Position numbers and translations under genes: made by a program. A model generated the notes under the pieces. The model did not search any database. It was not told the DNA's origin and was given only the letters and a program-made list of their open reading frames with translations. From the NCBI GenBank assembly GCA_038252255.1, contig JBBSAM010000001.1:186001-250000 (forward strand): a DNA stretch of 64,000 bases, read 5' to 3'. Of this stretch, positions 34,178-42,331 are shown one piece after another (position 1 is the first letter of the stretch; each line of letters opens with the position of its first letter). This stretch comes from Chersky-806 sp038252255. GTDB taxonomy: Bacteria > Actinomycetota > Acidimicrobiia > IMCC26256 > JAENVU01.

Positions 34178-34525
34178 TCAAGGCGTCGGCTCCCGGGTGA
34201 CGCGCACGACGGCGTCGAGCCGCACGTCGTGCACCCGCAAGAGGCGGGTCCGACGGGTTCCGGTCTCCTCGGCGACCTCGCCGACCCGGAGCCAGTCCGC
34301 ACCCACGCAGAGCAGACGGCCGCGCAGCGGTTCGCCGTCGCCCCCTACGACCGTGACGACCTCGCCGGGGCCGATGCGGCGCAGCTCGTCGACGAAACGG
34401 CGGGTGGCGACTCCGGCGGCCACGATCTCGCGGGCCTCGCCCAGCTGCTCGGCCAACGCCGCACCGCGGAGATCGAACAAGCCGTCAGTGATGGCGTCGA
34501 ACGCGTCCGGCGTCTCGGAGTCCAC
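34178..34525 (-). CDS. Conserved-type hypothetical protein, 115 aa
   Basis: I do not recognise this protein. Residues 1-50 are helical (DGLFDLRGAALAEQLGEAREIV). Residues 50-110 form a small beta-barrel-like region (GPGEVVTVVGGDGEPLRGRLLCVGADWLRV) reminiscent of an SH3- or Sm-like fold, but no motif proves this. GTG 34525 is preceded by a weak AGGA. It is convergent with the BldC-like gene, 4 bases apart. Confidence 0.65.
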   Translation of the reverse strand: MDSETPDAFDAITDGLFDLRGAALAEQLGEAREIVAAGVATRRFVDELRRIGPGEVVTVVGGDGEPLRGRLLCVGADWLRVGEVAEETGTRRTRLLRVHDVRLDAVVRVTREPTP

Positions 34526-34743
34526 GGAATCCGTTCCTGGTCTGGAAAGGGTGGGAACGTAGCAGATCGGTTGATACGCCGCGAAGTCCCTTTAAACGAA
34601 CGGCGCGGGCGAAGCCTTGACAGTCTATTCACGGATATGGGACGGTGCCAAGGTCAACACGAGGCAATAGCACTAAATGTTGTCGATGTTGTCACTGTTG
34701 CTCATCAGCTTGCACCTTCGATCGATCGACCCTGGAGCCACGG
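34526..34743. other. AT-richer intergenic region with possible promoters
   Basis: This 218-base gap stands out by lower GC (runs such as CCCTTTAAACG and GCACTAAATGTTGTCGATGTTG). A consensus -35 TTGACA occurs in GCCTTGACAGTC near 34616, but no -10 at 17 bases is convincing; TATGGG lies at 13. It separates the divergent genes 34525 and 34744, so it should hold promoters for both. Confidence 0.4.
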
Positions 34744-35448
34744 ATGGTTCACGAGACCCGTGCAGGACCCCTCGACCCCGCGCTCGCGGGCGTCGTCGGT
34801 GGGGCCGCGGTGGGGGTCGCCGGGGTGGCCGCGGGGATTCTCGGATTGGCCCTTCTGGCGGAGCTGTTGCGGCGCCGCAACCGGGCACTCCGGGTGCTCG
34901 CCCTGCTGGATGCCGTGCTTCCTCGTGGGGCGCGAACCGCGGCCGTCTCGTTGCTCGCGGTCGCGGCGACGTTCGTCGGCGTGCGACCGGCCGCCGCGGA
35001 CGAGAGCGTGCGCGGGTGGCTCGGCCGGCCCACGACGTCGACCTCACGACCGCCGGCGGTTGCCACCCCTGAAGCACTCGACCAGCTGGTCGCGCCGGTC
35101 GCGCCACCGGCCGTCACCGGGCCCGTCGTCCTCCAACCGCGGGCAATCGGAGAACATCCGGATGTCGTTGCCGCGCCGCCGGCGGCACCTTCGCCTCCCG
35201 TCGTGCCCACCCCGCCGGTCACGCCAACCCCTTCGGTCCCGAACGAGCTCCCCACCTACGTGGTGCAGCCGGGCGACTGTCTCTGGGCGATCGCGGCCCG
35301 CCGCCTCGGACCACGCGCCGACGGGCGCGCGATCGACGCCGGGTGGCGTCGCATCTACGACACCAACCGCGCCGCGGTCGGTGACGACCCGAACCTGATT
35401 CACATCGGGCTCGTACTTCTGCTTCCCCCGCTCGACGCCCAGCTGTGA
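34744..35448 (+). CDS. Membrane-anchored LysM-domain protein, 234 aa
   Basis: The protein has two hydrophobic segments near the N-terminus (residues 12-40 and 58-78), a Pro/Val/Ala-rich linker of about 100 residues, and one C-terminal LysM-like domain (YVVQPGDCLWAIAARRLG ... HIGLVLLLPP), which binds peptidoglycan. An insertion (RADGRAIDAGWRRIYD) separates the two LysM halves. ATG 34744 has TGGAG 8 bases upstream. It lies next to the Tad/BldC region and just before the gene at 35468. It probably spans or tethers the cell wall. Confidence 0.85.
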   Translation: MVHETRAGPLDPALAGVVGGAAVGVAGVAAGILGLALLAELLRRRNRALRVLALLDAVLPRGARTAAVSLLAVAATFVGVRPAAADESVRGWLGRPTTSTSRPPAVATPEALDQLVAPVAPPAVTGPVVLQPRAIGEHPDVVAAPPAAPSPPVVPTPPVTPTPSVPNELPTYVVQPGDCLWAIAARRLGPRADGRAIDAGWRRIYDTNRAAVGDDPNLIHIGLVLLLPPLDAQL

Positions 35449-35467
35449 CACCACTCGAGGAGACCTC

Positions 35468-36082
35468 ATGACCGCGACGCTCGCCATCCGTTCCTGGCCC
35501 GACCCCGTGATCGACACGCTGGGCTACGACCCGCGTTCCCTGTACGTCGAACGTTTCTGGTTACCCACGCTCGGGCCGACGAGCCTCTTGCTCCTCCGCC
35601 GGATCGCGACCGGGCTCGACGCGCACCCCGAGGGGATCGAGCTCGAGATCGGTGAGCTGTCACAGGCGCTCGGGCTCGGTCATCGCGAAGGCAACTCGTC
35701 GCCCGTCGTACGCAGCCTGGACCGGCTGATGCAGTTCGACCTCGCCTGCGGCATGCGCGAGAGCGGGTACGCGGTGCGGCGGACGGTGCCTCCGGTGAAC
35801 CGTCGGCACGTCGGTCGTCTCCCGGCCCCGCTGCAGGACGAGCACCGCGTCTGGGCCGAGCGCGCACTCGCCGAACCGCCGCTGGCCGGCGCGCGCCGGC
35901 GGGCCCGTCGGCTCGCGTTCACCCTGTTGGAGCAGGGCGACGACCTCGACCACGTCGAGCGCGTGCTGCACGACATCGGGTTCCACCCGTCGATCTGCCG
36001 GGAGAGCGCGGCCTGGGCGCACGACCGTCACCAGATCGCGTTCGACGCCGCGCTCGCCGCCGAGCAGGACCCGGCCGCCTAG
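35468..36082 (+). CDS. Probable helical DNA-binding-type hypothetical protein, 204 aa
   Basis: I do not recognise the family. Residues 35-120 look like a winged helix (LLLLRRIATGL, then IGELSQALGLG, SPVVRSLDRLMQFDL and YAVRRTVPPV), and the C-terminal third is helical and Arg/Glu-rich. GAGGAG lies 7 bases before ATG 35468. It follows the LysM gene by 19 bases and is likely co-transcribed. Ends before a strong hairpin. Confidence 0.65.
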   Translation: MTATLAIRSWPDPVIDTLGYDPRSLYVERFWLPTLGPTSLLLLRRIATGLDAHPEGIELEIGELSQALGLGHREGNSSPVVRSLDRLMQFDLACGMRESGYAVRRTVPPVNRRHVGRLPAPLQDEHRVWAERALAEPPLAGARRRARRLAFTLLEQGDDLDHVERVLHDIGFHPSICRESAAWAHDRHQIAFDAALAAEQDPAA

Positions 36083-36085
36083 ATC

Positions 36086-36140
36086 CGGGTGAGGGTGACG
36101 TGCTCCCGCTCCCCCGCCCGGGCCACGTCACCCTCACCCG
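36086..36140. terminator. Long perfect hairpin between convergent genes
   Basis: A 17-base arm (36086-36102, CGGGTGAGGGTGACGTG) has a perfect inverted copy at 36124-36140, with a 21-base loop. It lies 4 bases after the stop of the gene at 35468 and about 100 bases past the end of the convergent gene at 36240. The length and perfection suggest a terminator, possibly bidirectional. Confidence 0.7.
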
Positions 36141-36163
36141 CCTTACGCCACGAAACCGCAGGT

Positions 36164-36211
36164 TTTCGGTGTCGTTTGAACACGTCCCAGCGTGTCGAGA
36201 CGACACCGAAA
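36164..36211. repeat. Dispersed 48-bp inverted-repeat element, copy A
   Basis: TTTCGGTGTCG opens the element and CGACACCGAAA closes it. Arms of 21 bases pair at 18 positions around a 6-base centre. The copy at 39892 matches it at 43 of 48 positions. Both lie in non-coding DNA just after a hairpin downstream of a plus-strand gene. There is no transposase, so this looks like a REP-type or MITE-like element. Confidence 0.8.
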
Positions 36212-36221
36212 GGTGTGTTCC

Positions 36222-36239
36222 GGGGGGGGGGCGGGGGGG
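36222..36239. repeat. G10-C-G7 homopolymer tract
   Basis: Ten G, one C and seven G directly abut the stop codon of the gene at 36240 (reading as C-tracts in its 3' end on the minus strand). Such tracts are prone to slippage and sequencing error. It is outside the coding frame, so length changes should not affect the protein. Confidence 0.85.
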
Positions 36240-37706
36240 TCAGCGGCGGCCGAACTTGGGGTCGCCGCTCAGCACGAGCAGGGTGAACTGCACGGCCCCG
36301 CCCGAGACGATCTTCTTCTTCGAGACGCACGGCGTGTTCGTGTAGCCGAGCTTGGTCTTCTGGCAGATCCCGAGCGTCTGGGTCGGCGACGTCCTCGCGT
36401 CACCGCGCTTGAAGATCACGGAATGGACGCCCCGGCCGGCGTGCGCCTGGTCCCAGGTGATGACCACCTTGGCCGGGTGCTTGCGGTCGTTGTAGCCACT
36501 GAACGGCGTCATGTTGATCACGTCACCGGAGCACGCCGAGCCGCCGCAGAACGTGCTCGCCTCGGTCGCGGTGCGCGAGATCGACATCGGAACCGACGGC
36601 CCCGCCACCGACGCGATCTTCGGCAGCCCCAGCGCGGAGCCGGTGGCCCGCTTCGCCTTCTTGCCCGGCGCGTGCTTCGTCAGCGCCATCAACGAGACGC
36701 CGTCGATCGAGCGGCTCGCCTTCCCGGTCCTCGCCGCGTGGGAGAGCGCGACGTGGGTCGTGCCGAGCGCGACCCTCTTCGGCAGCTTGAAGACGACCAC
36801 GATCGGGTTCGCCGGCGTGGCCTTCTTCCCGCCGGCCGTCGCGAACTTCTCGCCCGGGTGCGCGACACCCGACGCGGTGCCGGCCGGCAGGGTGGCGGGC
36901 GAGACCACCGAGATCGTCACCGGCGGCGCGCTGTCATCGGTCCCTCCGCCGACCGTGGAAGCCGCCGCACCACTCGCCACGATCGACGACCCGCCGCCAC
37001 CGGTGGAGTCCACCTTCACGGTCGCGCTCGCGGTCGCCCCCGGCAGGATCGTGCCGAGCCCGCAGTGCATCACCCCGGTGACAAGCGCGCAGCCGCTGCC
37101 CTGGGTCACCGAGGTCTCGCTCAGGTTGCCGAACGTGCCGCTGCCGGAGAGCGAGAACGTGGCGTCGACGAGCGTGGCCGCCGCGGTGCCGGAGTTCTCC
37201 ACGTCGATGACCCACGAGGACGCGCCACCGGGCGAGATGGTCGTCGGTTGCACGGTGGAGGTCGCGGTGAGCACGTACGGGTCGGCGGCGCTGGACCAGG
37301 TGCCGTTGTCTCCCGCCGCCGTGTAGGTGCCCGAGTCGCTCCGGCCATCGGGCGAGATGGTCCCCGTGAACGTCGAGATCGGCGTCACGGTTCCGAAGCT
37401 GATGTTCCCGGCGCAGTCGAAGCTGCCGCTCAACGCGTACGGACCTCCACCGTTGATCAGCACCGTTCCGCTGATCCCGCCGTTCGCGCTGTAGCTGACC
37501 TGGGAATCGAGCGAGTAGGTCGTGAAGGTGACGTTGCTGAACGCACTGCCGGTCCAGTGCCCGGCGGCCGGAGGCACCGGGCACTCGGCCGCCCCGACCG
37601 CGGTGGGTTCTGCCACCCAGATCCCGGCGAGTGCCGTAGCCATCAGGGCCGCGGCCAGCACCGCGCCGAATGCCTGCCGCGCCCTCGTGCCCACTCCCAT
37701 GCCCAT
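36240..37706 (-). CDS. Secreted protein with novel N-terminal domain and DUF11/CARDB-like domain, 488 aa
   Basis: A signal peptide (to about 39, ending AVGA) precedes a domain of about 100 residues (ECPVPPAAGHWTGSAF ... FTGTISPDGRSDSGTYT) that resembles the N-terminal domain of the Calx-beta protein at 24553. Residues about 150-240 are a DUF11/CARDB-type Ig-like domain (SWVIDVENSGTAAATLV). A lysine-rich linker and a C-terminal domain with a possible disulfide (FCGGSACSG) follow. ATG 37706 and ATG 37700 are both possible; AGGGAG fits the second better. It may be a cell-surface binding protein. Function is unknown. Confidence 0.78.
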   Translation of the reverse strand: MGMGVGTRARQAFGAVLAAALMATALAGIWVAEPTAVGAAECPVPPAAGHWTGSAFSNVTFTTYSLDSQVSYSANGGISGTVLINGGGPYALSGSFDCAGNISFGTVTPISTFTGTISPDGRSDSGTYTAAGDNGTWSSAADPYVLTATSTVQPTTISPGGASSWVIDVENSGTAAATLVDATFSLSGSGTFGNLSETSVTQGSGCALVTGVMHCGLGTILPGATASATVKVDSTGGGGSSIVASGAAASTVGGGTDDSAPPVTISVVSPATLPAGTASGVAHPGEKFATAGGKKATPANPIVVVFKLPKRVALGTTHVALSHAARTGKASRSIDGVSLMALTKHAPGKKAKRATGSALGLPKIASVAGPSVPMSISRTATEASTFCGGSACSGDVINMTPFSGYNDRKHPAKVVITWDQAHAGRGVHSVIFKRGDARTSPTQTLGICQKTKLGYTNTPCVSKKKIVSGGAVQFTLLVLSGDPKFGRR

Positions 37707-37780
37707 CGCTCCCTGCCCTACTGCGCGACCGGCATTTCTACCACTTCGATCGGCCGGGCGCCCCCGGTACGCTCGAACCG

Positions 37781-38542
37781 ATGTCTGACGACGAGGCGCT
37801 CGACACCATCGCGACGTGGCTGCGCGACGCCCGAGCGATCGTGATCCTCACCGGCGCGGGGATCTCCACGGAGTCCGGCATCCCCGACTTTCGCGGCCCC
37901 CAAGGCGTGTGGACCAAGAACCCGGCGGCGGAGAAGACCGCGACCCTGCAGCACTACGTGTCGGACCCGGACGTACGGAAGCTCGCCTGGGAGAACCGCC
38001 TGCGCAGCGAGATCTGGCAGGCCGAGCCGAACGCGGGTCACCGTGCCGTCGCGGCGCTGGAGAAGAAGGCGGCGGTGCACACGCTCGTGACCCAGAACAT
38101 CGACGGGCTGCACCTCGCCGCCGGGTCGTCACGCATGCGCTTGGTGGAGATCCACGGCACGGTGCACGAGGCCAAGTGCCTGGAGTGCGGATGGCGAGGC
38201 CCGATGGCCGAGACCCTGGCGCGGGTGGAGGCGGGCGAGGAGGACCCGCCGTGCCTCGTGTGCGGCGGGATGCTGAAGTCCGCCACGATCAGCTTCGGCG
38301 AGAACCTCGTGCCCGAGGACCTGGACCGGGCCCAACGGGCCGCGGCAAGCTGCGACGTCTTCCTGGCCCTCGGCACCTCGCTCGGCGTCTATCCCGCCGC
38401 CGGCCTGCCCGAGATCGCCCGTTCGAACGGCGCCCGCCTGATCGTGTGCAATGCCCAGCCCACCCCGTTCGACACCTACGCCGCCGCTCTCAGCCCCACG
38501 CCCCTCGGCGAGCTCCTCCCCGAGCTCGTCGCCAGGGTGTGA
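37781..38542 (+). CDS. Sirtuin NAD-dependent protein deacylase (Sir2/CobB)
   Basis: Sirtuins remove acyl groups from protein lysines using NAD+. The 253-residue protein shows GAGISTESGIPDFRG (25-39), QNID (105-108), catalytic His125 in EIHG, and a zinc site of four cysteines at 133, 136, 158 and 161. Common targets in bacteria are acetyl-CoA synthetases. ATG 37781 lies 7 bases after TACGCT, so the mRNA is probably leaderless. It is divergent from the secreted protein at 36240. All key residues are present. Confidence 0.96.
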   Translation: MSDDEALDTIATWLRDARAIVILTGAGISTESGIPDFRGPQGVWTKNPAAEKTATLQHYVSDPDVRKLAWENRLRSEIWQAEPNAGHRAVAALEKKAAVHTLVTQNIDGLHLAAGSSRMRLVEIHGTVHEAKCLECGWRGPMAETLARVEAGEEDPPCLVCGGMLKSATISFGENLVPEDLDRAQRAAASCDVFLALGTSLGVYPAAGLPEIARSNGARLIVCNAQPTPFDTYAAALSPTPLGELLPELVARV

Positions 38543-38556
38543 CTCGCGGCGCGGTG

Positions 38557-38585
38557 TTGGGAATATCCGACCCCTGCGGTAGCAT
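38557..38585 (+). promoter_or_regulatory. Sigma-A-like promoter of the rhodanese-MoeB gene
   Basis: TTGGGA (38557-38562), exactly 17 bases, TAGCAT (38580-38585). Both hexamers and the spacing fit a primary-sigma promoter. The leader would be about 35 bases and includes TTGGAG before ATG 38625. Confidence 0.6.
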
Positions 38586-38624
38586 TTCAACCCTCGACCA
38601 CCGAAACTCTTCTTGGAGCCCCCG

Positions 38625-39809
38625 ATGCCCAGCTTCCGTGAGCTCCTCGCCGAGACGAAGGCAAGGATCAACGAGATCCCGCCGAGCGAAGCCGAATCCC
38701 GTCTCGGCGAGTCCACCTTCCTCGACGTGCGCGAGCAGGACGAGTACGACGCCGGCACGATCCCCGGCGCGGTCCACATCCCGCGCGGCCACCTCGAGAG
38801 CCAGATCGAGTCCAGGATCCCGAGCAAGGACACACCGGTCGTCATCTACTGCGCGGGCGGGATCCGTTCCGCGTTCGCGGCGGAGACGATGAAGGAGCTC
38901 GGCTACAAGGACGTCGTGTCCATGTCCGGCGGGTTCGGGCAGTGGAAGGACCAGGACCGGCCGTGGATCACGCCGCAGGTGCTCACCGCCGAGCAGCGCG
39001 ACCGTTACAAGCGCCACATCCTGCTGCCCGAGATCGGCGAGGCCGGCCAGCAGCAGCTGCTCGAGTCCAAGGTGCTGCTGCTCGGCGCCGGTGGTCTCGG
39101 CTCGCCCGCGGCGATGTACCTCGCGGCCGCCGGGGTCGGCACGCTCGGCATCGTCGACATGGACGTGGTCGACGCGTCGAACCTGCAGCGCCAGATCCTC
39201 CACAACGTGGACCGCATCGGCGAGCGCAAGGTCGACTCGGCGAAGAAGACGCTCACGTTGCTCAACCCGGACGTCAACGTCGTCACCTACGACGTGCGCT
39301 TCGGCGCGGACAACGTGCTCGACATCCTCGACGGCTACGACGTCGTCCTCGACGGCACCGACAACTTCCCGACGCGCTACCTGCTCAACGACGCGTCACT
39401 CTTGAAGCGGATCCCCGTCGTGCACGGATCGATCTTCCGCTTCGAGGGTCAGGTCACGGTGTTCAAGCCGTACGATGGCCCGTGCTACCGGTGCCTGCTG
39501 CCCGAGCCGCCGCCGCCGGAGCTCGCCCCGAGCTGCGCGGAGGCCGGTGTACTGGGCGTGCTACCCGGGATCGTCGGCTCGATCCAGGCGCTCGAGACGA
39601 TCAAGCTGCTGCTGGACCTCGGCGACCCGCTCATCGGCCGCCTCCTGGCCTACGACGCGCTCGAGCAGTCGTTCCGCACGTTCAAGGTCCGCCGCGACCC
39701 GACGTGCCCGGCCTGCGGCGAGAACGCCGGCCCGATCGTGATCGCCGAGTACGACCAGCAGTGCATGCCCCACGCCGTGCTGGCCGACGGCTCCGTCCTC
39801 ACGCACTGA
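38625..39809 (+). CDS. Rhodanese-MoeB/ThiF fusion (MoeZ-like), 394 aa
   Basis: E1-like enzyme that adenylates the C-terminus of a ubiquitin-fold sulfur carrier and passes sulfur to it, for molybdopterin, thiamine or cysteine synthesis. Residues 1-112 are a rhodanese domain with catalytic Cys76 in YCAGGIRS. Residues 118-394 are MoeB: GAGGLGS at 154-160, DNFPTRYL, and zinc cysteines in CYRC and CPAC. Mycobacterial MoeZ has the rhodanese at the C-terminus; here it comes first. ATG 38625 has TTGGAG upstream. No sulfur carrier gene is adjacent. Confidence 0.93.
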   Translation: MPSFRELLAETKARINEIPPSEAESRLGESTFLDVREQDEYDAGTIPGAVHIPRGHLESQIESRIPSKDTPVVIYCAGGIRSAFAAETMKELGYKDVVSMSGGFGQWKDQDRPWITPQVLTAEQRDRYKRHILLPEIGEAGQQQLLESKVLLLGAGGLGSPAAMYLAAAGVGTLGIVDMDVVDASNLQRQILHNVDRIGERKVDSAKKTLTLLNPDVNVVTYDVRFGADNVLDILDGYDVVLDGTDNFPTRYLLNDASLLKRIPVVHGSIFRFEGQVTVFKPYDGPCYRCLLPEPPPPELAPSCAEAGVLGVLPGIVGSIQALETIKLLLDLGDPLIGRLLAYDALEQSFRTFKVRRDPTCPACGENAGPIVIAEYDQQCMPHAVLADGSVLTH

Positions 39810-39864
39810 CGTCCGCCCGGGCCGAGCGCCCGGCGCGTGAACCCGGCGTTGACTGGCTGGGATC

Positions 39865-39884
39865 ACCGTGGCCCGCGCCACGGT
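39865..39884 (+). terminator. Hairpin downstream of the MoeB-like gene
   Basis: ACCGTGGC, tetraloop CCGC and GCCACGGT form a perfect 8-bp stem 55 bases after the stop. Only TTCT follows as a weak U-tract. Like the hairpin at 36086, it sits just before a copy of the 48-bp element. The rest of this 250-base gap holds the ribosome-binding site of the next gene and nothing else I can support. Confidence 0.6.
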
Positions 39885-39891
39885 TCTCACC

Positions 39892-39939
39892 TTTCGGTGT
39901 CGATCGAACACGTTCCAGCGTGTCGAAACGCCACCGAAA
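39892..39939. repeat. Dispersed 48-bp inverted-repeat element, copy B
   Basis: Starts TTTCGGTGTCG and ends CCACCGAAA, the same length as copy A at 36164 and 43 of 48 bases identical. The central GAACACGTTCCAGCGTGTCGA is nearly unchanged, which suggests selection or recent spread. It lies 7 bases past a hairpin in the gap before the L,D-transpeptidase gene. Confidence 0.8.
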
Positions 39940-40059
39940 GAGGCACAGGGACCGAATTCCCGCCGGGAAGGCGGCCGGGGTCCGCGACTTGGGGAGGGTG
40001 CGCCGGTAGTTTGCCCCTTCCTGAGGGCCACGCGGGCGGCTGACCGGGGAGCACCTGCC

Positions 40060-40704
40060 GTGGGCCGACGCCACCAACGCCGCATCGAACGTGCTGAGCA
40101 TCTGCGTATCGGTGCCGTGGCCGTGGCCGCCGGGCTGGCGCTCTTCGTGCTCGCGATCGCGCTCCTCGTCACGACCGTCGACGACCGCGAGGCGGGAGCC
40201 GGCACTCCGACCGCGAGCCGGCCCGCGCGGGCGAAGCAGAACCCCGCGTTGCGGCTCACCCACACGTTGAAGAAGACCGTCGCGACGAAGCGCCCGCCGA
40301 GCCCGTACCCGGATGCGCCGGACGGCACCGGCGCCGGCCGCCGGATCGTCTACTGCATCTCCTGCCAGCGGGTCTGGCTCGTCGAGGACGACGAGTACGT
40401 CTCCTCGTACTACGCGGTCTCGGGCCGGCGTGGCTTCCCCCGTACCGGCACGTACAAGGTGATCCGGCGCATCAACCCGGGCATCCACGGCACGCTCCGG
40501 CTCCCGTACTTCGTCGGCTTCACCTTCGGGAACTCGACCGACGTCGGCTTTCACGGCATCCCGCTCTCCGGCAGCCACCCGATCCAGACCGACTCAGAGC
40601 TCGGCCACTATCACAGCGCGGGTTGCGTGCGCGAGAGCCAGGCCGACGCGCGCCACCTGTGGGACTGGGCACCGATGGGTACGAAGGTCGTCGTTATCGC
40701 TTAG
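40060..40704 (+). CDS. L,D-transpeptidase (YkuD family), membrane-anchored, 214 aa
   Basis: L,D-transpeptidases make 3-3 cross-links in peptidoglycan or attach proteins to it. A basic N-terminus and one helix (residues 17-40) anchor the protein. The catalytic domain spans about 95-214 and ends with HYHSAGCVRES, giving catalytic Cys189 and the His before it, then DARHLWDWAPMGTKVVV. GTG 40060 is preceded by GGGGAG about 9 bases upstream. Its last 11 bases overlap the end of the convergent cupredoxin gene. Confidence 0.9.
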   Translation: MGRRHQRRIERAEHLRIGAVAVAAGLALFVLAIALLVTTVDDREAGAGTPTASRPARAKQNPALRLTHTLKKTVATKRPPSPYPDAPDGTGAGRRIVYCISCQRVWLVEDDEYVSSYYAVSGRRGFPRTGTYKVIRRINPGIHGTLRLPYFVGFTFGNSTDVGFHGIPLSGSHPIQTDSELGHYHSAGCVRESQADARHLWDWAPMGTKVVVIA

Positions 40705-42331
40705 GCGCGCGCGGCGTCTTGACTGCCGCGAGGTTCACGCGGATCACGATGCCGACCGCGGGACGCGCCTTGGCGGTTGCCGGCTTCTTCATGCCCGGCA
40801 GCTTGGGTGGCTTCGGCGTCCTCGCCTTCGAGTAGCCGACGGACTTCGGCTTCGTCGCGTCGAGGTACTTCTGCAGGTCCAACGCGTCCGTCGCGGGCAC
40901 GGGAGTTCCCGCGCACGGGAGCACGTGCTCGATGTTCGACGGCTTGCTCGTGGTGAACCGGTTGCCCTCGAAGCAATTGCCCGTGCCCCCGAACCAGGCG
41001 AGGTCAGCTTCTCCGGACCCCGACACGACGTTGTCGACCACCCGGTTCCGGTTCGGGAACCAGACCGTCTTGTCCGGGATCGGGACGACCCCGATGCCGG
41101 CGATGTCGTGGTCGAACACCCGGTTCTTCGTGACCAGGTCGTCGTTGCCACCGGCCACGAGGATCCCGTTGCCCTGGCCGAGGATCGCGGCGTCGATCGC
41201 CGGGGTCTTGGCGTTGTTGTTGTCGTAGACGAGGTTGCCGGTGACAACGGCGTCGTGCTGGGGCGGGTTCTTCTCCCCGTCGCCGCTGTTGGGCACGATG
41301 CCGGCGCGGTTGTGCCGCCAGACCGAGTTCATGATCGTGAGGTTCCCGCCCGCGTTGGTGCCGGAGAACCCGAGACCGTTGTACTCGCCGAGCGCATCCC
41401 GCACGACGGCGTTGCACGGGTAGCACTGGCCGATGTACACCGCCGCGTCGGGTGAGCCCGAGCCGTAGAGATGCTCGAAGATCCCGTCGGTCGCGTCGAA
41501 CGCGTAGATCCCGTAGTCGCCGGTGCGGGTCGACGTGAGATACGAGCCGCGGTAGCCCTTCACGCCGGTCCAGAAGAAGCCGTTCTTCGTGAACTTGCGC
41601 GCGGTCATGTTCTCGACCGCGACCCCGTTCGCGCCGAGCACCTTGATGCCGTTGTCCATCTTGTAGCCGCCGTCGAGAATCGTCTTGTTGCGATCCAGCC
41701 CGCGGATCACGAGGCGCGGGGTCGTGACCGTTACGGCTTCCCGGTAGACGCCGGGCGAAACGAGGATCAACGAGCCGGGCGGCGCCTTGTCCACCGCGGT
41801 CTGGATCTTCTTGACGTCCTGCGGCACCTTGATCGTGCGGGGCTTGCCGGACGCGACGCGCTTCGACCGTGGGAGCACGACGGGCGGCACCGTGCTGTCC
41901 GCGTTCTTCACGATGAGCGTGCCGTACATTCCCTTGCCCGGCGCGCCGTGAAAGGTGCAGAAGTACCCGTAGGCGCCGGGCTTGTCGAGCTTCTGCTCGA
42001 AGTCCCTGCCGGGCTTGATCGTGGGGCTCCGCCAGCCGGTCGACGCCTGGTCCGGGATGACGTTGTGCTTGCTCCGACCCTCGTTCCGCCACTTCACCAC
42101 GGTTCCGAGATCCACCGTGAGCGTCTGCGGCAGGTAGTCGTTGTCCTTCATCGCCACGGTGACTTCTCGGTAGTCGCTGCCGTAGCCGGCGGCGGGCCGG
42201 TGTGCCTGAGGCCGAGCCGACGACGCGGCGGACGCGCCGGGCGCTTCGGCCACGGCGAGCACGACCAGCGCGCCAAGCGCGGCGCCGAACAGGAGGAGTG
42301 CCGCGAACCCCGCGCGGCTGATGCGGGTCAA
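40694..42331 (-). CDS. Secreted cupredoxin plus parallel beta-helix protein, 545 aa
   Basis: After a signal peptide (to about 37), residues 50-145 are a plastocyanin-like domain with a complete type 1 copper site: His89, Cys125, His128 and Met135 (CTFHGAPGKGM). Residues 165-460 are right-handed parallel beta-helix repeats of the pectin-lyase-like kind (many NxVxxN and GI/GV units), with a positively charged Pro/Lys-rich tail. I chose TTG 42331 because it overlaps the pepA stop (TTGA) and starts directly before the signal peptide. Likely a surface polysaccharide-acting or redox protein; no catalytic carboxylates can be assigned with confidence. Confidence 0.82.
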   Translation of the reverse strand: MTRISRAGFAALLLFGAALGALVVLAVAEAPGASAASSARPQAHRPAAGYGSDYREVTVAMKDNDYLPQTLTVDLGTVVKWRNEGRSKHNVIPDQASTGWRSPTIKPGRDFEQKLDKPGAYGYFCTFHGAPGKGMYGTLIVKNADSTVPPVVLPRSKRVASGKPRTIKVPQDVKKIQTAVDKAPPGSLILVSPGVYREAVTVTTPRLVIRGLDRNKTILDGGYKMDNGIKVLGANGVAVENMTARKFTKNGFFWTGVKGYRGSYLTSTRTGDYGIYAFDATDGIFEHLYGSGSPDAAVYIGQCYPCNAVVRDALGEYNGLGFSGTNAGGNLTIMNSVWRHNRAGIVPNSGDGEKNPPQHDAVVTGNLVYDNNNAKTPAIDAAILGQGNGILVAGGNDDLVTKNRVFDHDIAGIGVVPIPDKTVWFPNRNRVVDNVVSGSGEADLAWFGGTGNCFEGNRFTTSKPSNIEHVLPCAGTPVPATDALDLQKYLDATKPKSVGYSKARTPKPPKLPGMKKPATAKARPAVGIVIRVNLAAVKTPRAPKR

